Shown here: piece by piece, positions 5,939 to 7,867 of the stretch
Layout: each line of letters begins with the position of its first letter
How positions within the stretch are numbered: position 1 is the stretch's first letter
Position numbers and translations under genes: made by a program
Notes under the pieces: generated by a model
Seen by the model: the letters and a program-made list of their open reading frames with translations, nothing else
The model's database searches: none
Told to the model about the DNA's origin: nothing
Assembly: GCA_027325115.1 (NCBI GenBank)
Contig: DAHWFG010000462.1
Coordinates: forward strand, 1-7,867
Source: JAKBCQ01 sp021807585
GTDB taxonomy: Bacteria > Planctomycetota > Planctomycetia > Isosphaerales > Isosphaeraceae
Direction: 5' to 3'
DNA: 7,867 bases

Positions 5939-7867
5939 TCACTCTCGCGACGATCGCGGCCGAATCGCTTCGATCCCGCTCCCCCAGGTAAATCGATGAA
6001 ACCCTCCATCCCACCGCGAATGAACCCGAGGCCTCCCCCGCGCATCAAACCCGATCGCCGAAATCGCCGTGATCGCAACCAAGATTCCGAGAAGATAAAG
6101 AGGACCGCGATCCCCCCAATACCGATTCGATGCGACCCCACCGTCCTCAACACCCCCAAGACGCGCCGGCCGAAGCCGTACGATCAACATCAGCAACGAC
6201 AGAACCAATCCCACCCCGGTTACCATCAACCCGATATGAAATCCCGCCGGCTCATAAAGATAAATCACATGATGCTTCCCTTTTTCAAGATAGACCGCTC
6301 GAAACGCGATATACGCGGGGCGAATCGCCGCCGCACGCCCCCCGACCGTCGCACGCCAACCGGGATCGAACGTATCCGCCAAAAATAAATACGAAGGCGT
6401 TTCGGCGTCGACCTCAATCTCCACCCGCTCGGGGAGATCGACGACAATCCGCGCCCGGCCGCGCGCGATCGCTCCGGGCGCGAGCGGACGATCAGGATCC
6501 TCGACCACAATGCGATCACGAAGGAAATCGACGTCGGCGACCTTGCCGCTCGCCGCGACGATCCGCTTCGCCTCGGCCTCGTCCGACGCGTAAACGGGGC
6601 CCCCCAGCAGACGGACACGCGGCAACACGCGTTTATTTTTATAAATATACGCTGATCCCGCCGCGACCGGCGAAGAGAGCCCCCGCGCCGCCGAAGTTCC
6701 CAGCAACACGTGCGTCACCGATTCGACGTCGAACCGACCCCGACCCGGCGGCGCCAAATCGGTGTAAGCGAGCATCCGCTCCGATCGAATCGGCGTCTCG
6801 CCGATCGAACTCTTAAGCCCCCAAACAATCGGCAAACTCCAGCCCAACGGATCGCGCACAGGCATGAAATCAAACGGTTCCGAGGCGTACCCCGGCTCTC
6901 CCGCCGAATACCGCGCCAGGCCGAACACCCGCACATCGCCGGATTCTCCCTCAAGCGCCTTCGCCGACGCGGGAGGCTCAGTCCAATACCTCGGATCAAC
7001 CGTCGGCACGTCGCGCAGGTGCGATCCTAATAAATCCAACAGCACGATCACCGGAAAAACCGCCGCCCGCCGCCGCCGATACCCCGCGGCTACGCTCTTG
7101 CCGCAAACCCGCGCCGTAAGATACGCGAGCACCGCCAGAATAATCGTCCGAACACACCCGATAATCAACTCCTCGGCCAACCAATTATATCGATGAATGT
7201 GATAAGGCTTAACCCAACGCCTGGGCTCGGTCCAAACGGGAGCGTAATCGTAGATAAGGATTGGTATCGATACAAAGACGAGCCCCCCCGCCAAGTACAA
7301 CGCCGAACGCAGCCGAACGCGCCCGGGATTCGCCAACCGCTCGACCCCCCGCGCCGCCAACGCCGCGATCGCGACCGCGAACAACAAATGAAACCGCACG
7401 GGCTCGCGAGCGCCCCCAACAAGCGGAATTTTGTTCATGTAATCGAATAAAAACGTAAATTTTCCCAGCATGAGGAAGGGGGAGAACAACGCCAGGAGGA
7501 TCCAGAAGCCGGTCTCGGGTTCGCGATTTTGGTCGTCGCGCCGAGCCGCGCCGAGCGTAGCCAAGCCGAGAGCGACAAGCCCGACATACGCGTCCATTTC
7601 GTGGTAGGGGTAATGGCCGTCGAGCCAATCGGTATCGCGTGCGCGGGTTCCATAAGCCTCGCGGACGACAAGCGTGGGGATCAGTTCGGGGCTCCACGAA
7701 CCGTACGTCAGGTCTTCCCACGAAAGCCCTTTGGCGCGCGGAGAGCGGTCGATCAATTCCTTGGACGGAATCCACTGAACCGCCGAGACGAGAACGCCGA
7801 GTGCGACGAGAGCCCCCGCCCAACCGATCGCCGTGAGCCTGCGTTTGAGCGTGGGCTCGGCGAGCGT
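5939..7867 (-). CDS. YfhO-family multi-pass membrane protein (N-terminus off the right edge)
   Basis: The visible 642 residues run from the right edge to a TGA at 5939; no start is in view, so the gene begins outside. Near the visible N-terminus, SAVQWIPSKELIDRSPRAKG is the YfhO-style loop after a membrane helix. About seven hydrophobic segments follow in the first 285 residues (for example AYVGLVALGLATLGAA, FWILLALFSPFLMLGKFTFL, LAGGLVFVSIPILIY). A large, probably extracytoplasmic domain follows, then the signature FDPGWRATVGG (500-510) with AFRAVYLEKGKHHVIYLYEP, and two last helices (about 543-563 and 588-608). YfhO proteins are GT-C-like; in Firmicutes relatives take part in glycosylating cell-wall polymers. 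The substrate here is unknown. The C-terminal last helix and tail extend beyond the usual signature. Family call is good, biochemical role is not established. Confidence 0.85.
   Translation of the reverse strand, partial: TLAEPTLKRRLTAIGWAGALVALGVLVSAVQWIPSKELIDRSPRAKGLSWEDLTYGSWSPELIPTLVVREAYGTRARDTDWLDGHYPYHEMDAYVGLVALGLATLGAARRDDQNREPETGFWILLALFSPFLMLGKFTFLFDYMNKIPLVGGAREPVRFHLLFAVAIAALAARGVERLANPGRVRLRSALYLAGGLVFVSIPILIYDYAPVWTEPRRWVKPYHIHRYNWLAEELIIGCVRTIILAVLAYLTARVCGKSVAAGYRRRRAAVFPVIVLLDLLGSHLRDVPTVDPRYWTEPPASAKALEGESGDVRVFGLARYSAGEPGYASEPFDFMPVRDPLGWSLPIVWGLKSSIGETPIRSERMLAYTDLAPPGRGRFDVESVTHVLLGTSAARGLSSPVAAGSAYIYKNKRVLPRVRLLGGPVYASDEAEAKRIVAASGKVADVDFLRDRIVVEDPDRPLAPGAIARGRARIVVDLPERVEIEVDAETPSYLFLADTFDPGWRATVGGRAAAIRPAYIAFRAVYLEKGKHHVIYLYEPAGFHIGLMVTGVGLVLSLLMLIVRLRPARLGGVEDGGVASNRYWGDRGPLYLLGILVAITAISAIGFDARGRPRVHSRWDGGFHRFTWGSGIEAIRPRSSRE

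Noticed and set aside
1..7867. tRNA, rRNA, CRISPR array, insertion sequence, prophage or defence-island signs
   Set aside because: No cloverleaf, repeat-spacer array, terminal inverted repeats or transposase/integrase motifs are visible. The nuclease alone is not evidence for a defence system.

Overview
The window is a block of bacterial housekeeping and accessory genes. Every gene I can support lies on the minus strand, so transcription runs from high to low coordinates. The DNA is GC-rich, with short AT-rich islands, and the hexamer CGATCG is strikingly common. Gene content (an rpsO-pnp pair, a YfhO-type membrane protein, a soluble histidine kinase, a Cys-pair SAM methyltransferase and a YhaO-type nuclease) and mostly weak Shine-Dalgarno signals would fit a GC-rich environmental bacterium. 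A planctomycete is my best guess, but that is inference from the style of the proteins, not proof.

Layout in transcription order: (1) 7867-5939, a multi-membrane-span YfhO-family protein whose N-terminus lies beyond the right edge. (2) 5938-5746, a spacer carrying a convincing sigma70-type promoter (TTGCAT, 17 bases, TATGAT) and a short leader. (3) 5745-5476, rpsO, ribosomal protein S15. (4) 5475-5280, a 196-base spacer with no clear terminator. (5) 5279-3021, pnp, polynucleotide phosphorylase, with a Gly/Pro/Arg-rich tail. (6) 3001-2168, a soluble histidine kinase starting at a GTG 19 bases after the pnp stop; its reading frame stays open back into the pnp tail. (7) 2167-2047, a spacer with a weak terminator-like hairpin. 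(8) 2046-1099, a class I SAM methyltransferase with two CxxC pairs. (9) 1098-1041, a short spacer with a perfect 8-bp hairpin. (10) 1040-1, a YhaO/SbcD-type metallophosphoesterase running off the left edge.

Functionally, rpsO and pnp are the classical translation/RNA-decay pair (S15 in the 30S subunit; PNPase as 3'-5' exoribonuclease). The kinase is probably co-transcribed with pnp but has no visible response-regulator partner. The nuclease probably pairs with an SbcC/YhaN-like ATPase outside the window. I see no tRNA, rRNA, CRISPR array, insertion sequence or attachment site, and no clear evidence of a novel multi-gene system. The points most worth a second look are the pnp/kinase junction, the CGATCG over-representation, the AT-rich codon island in the methyltransferase, and the Gly/Arg tail of PNPase.
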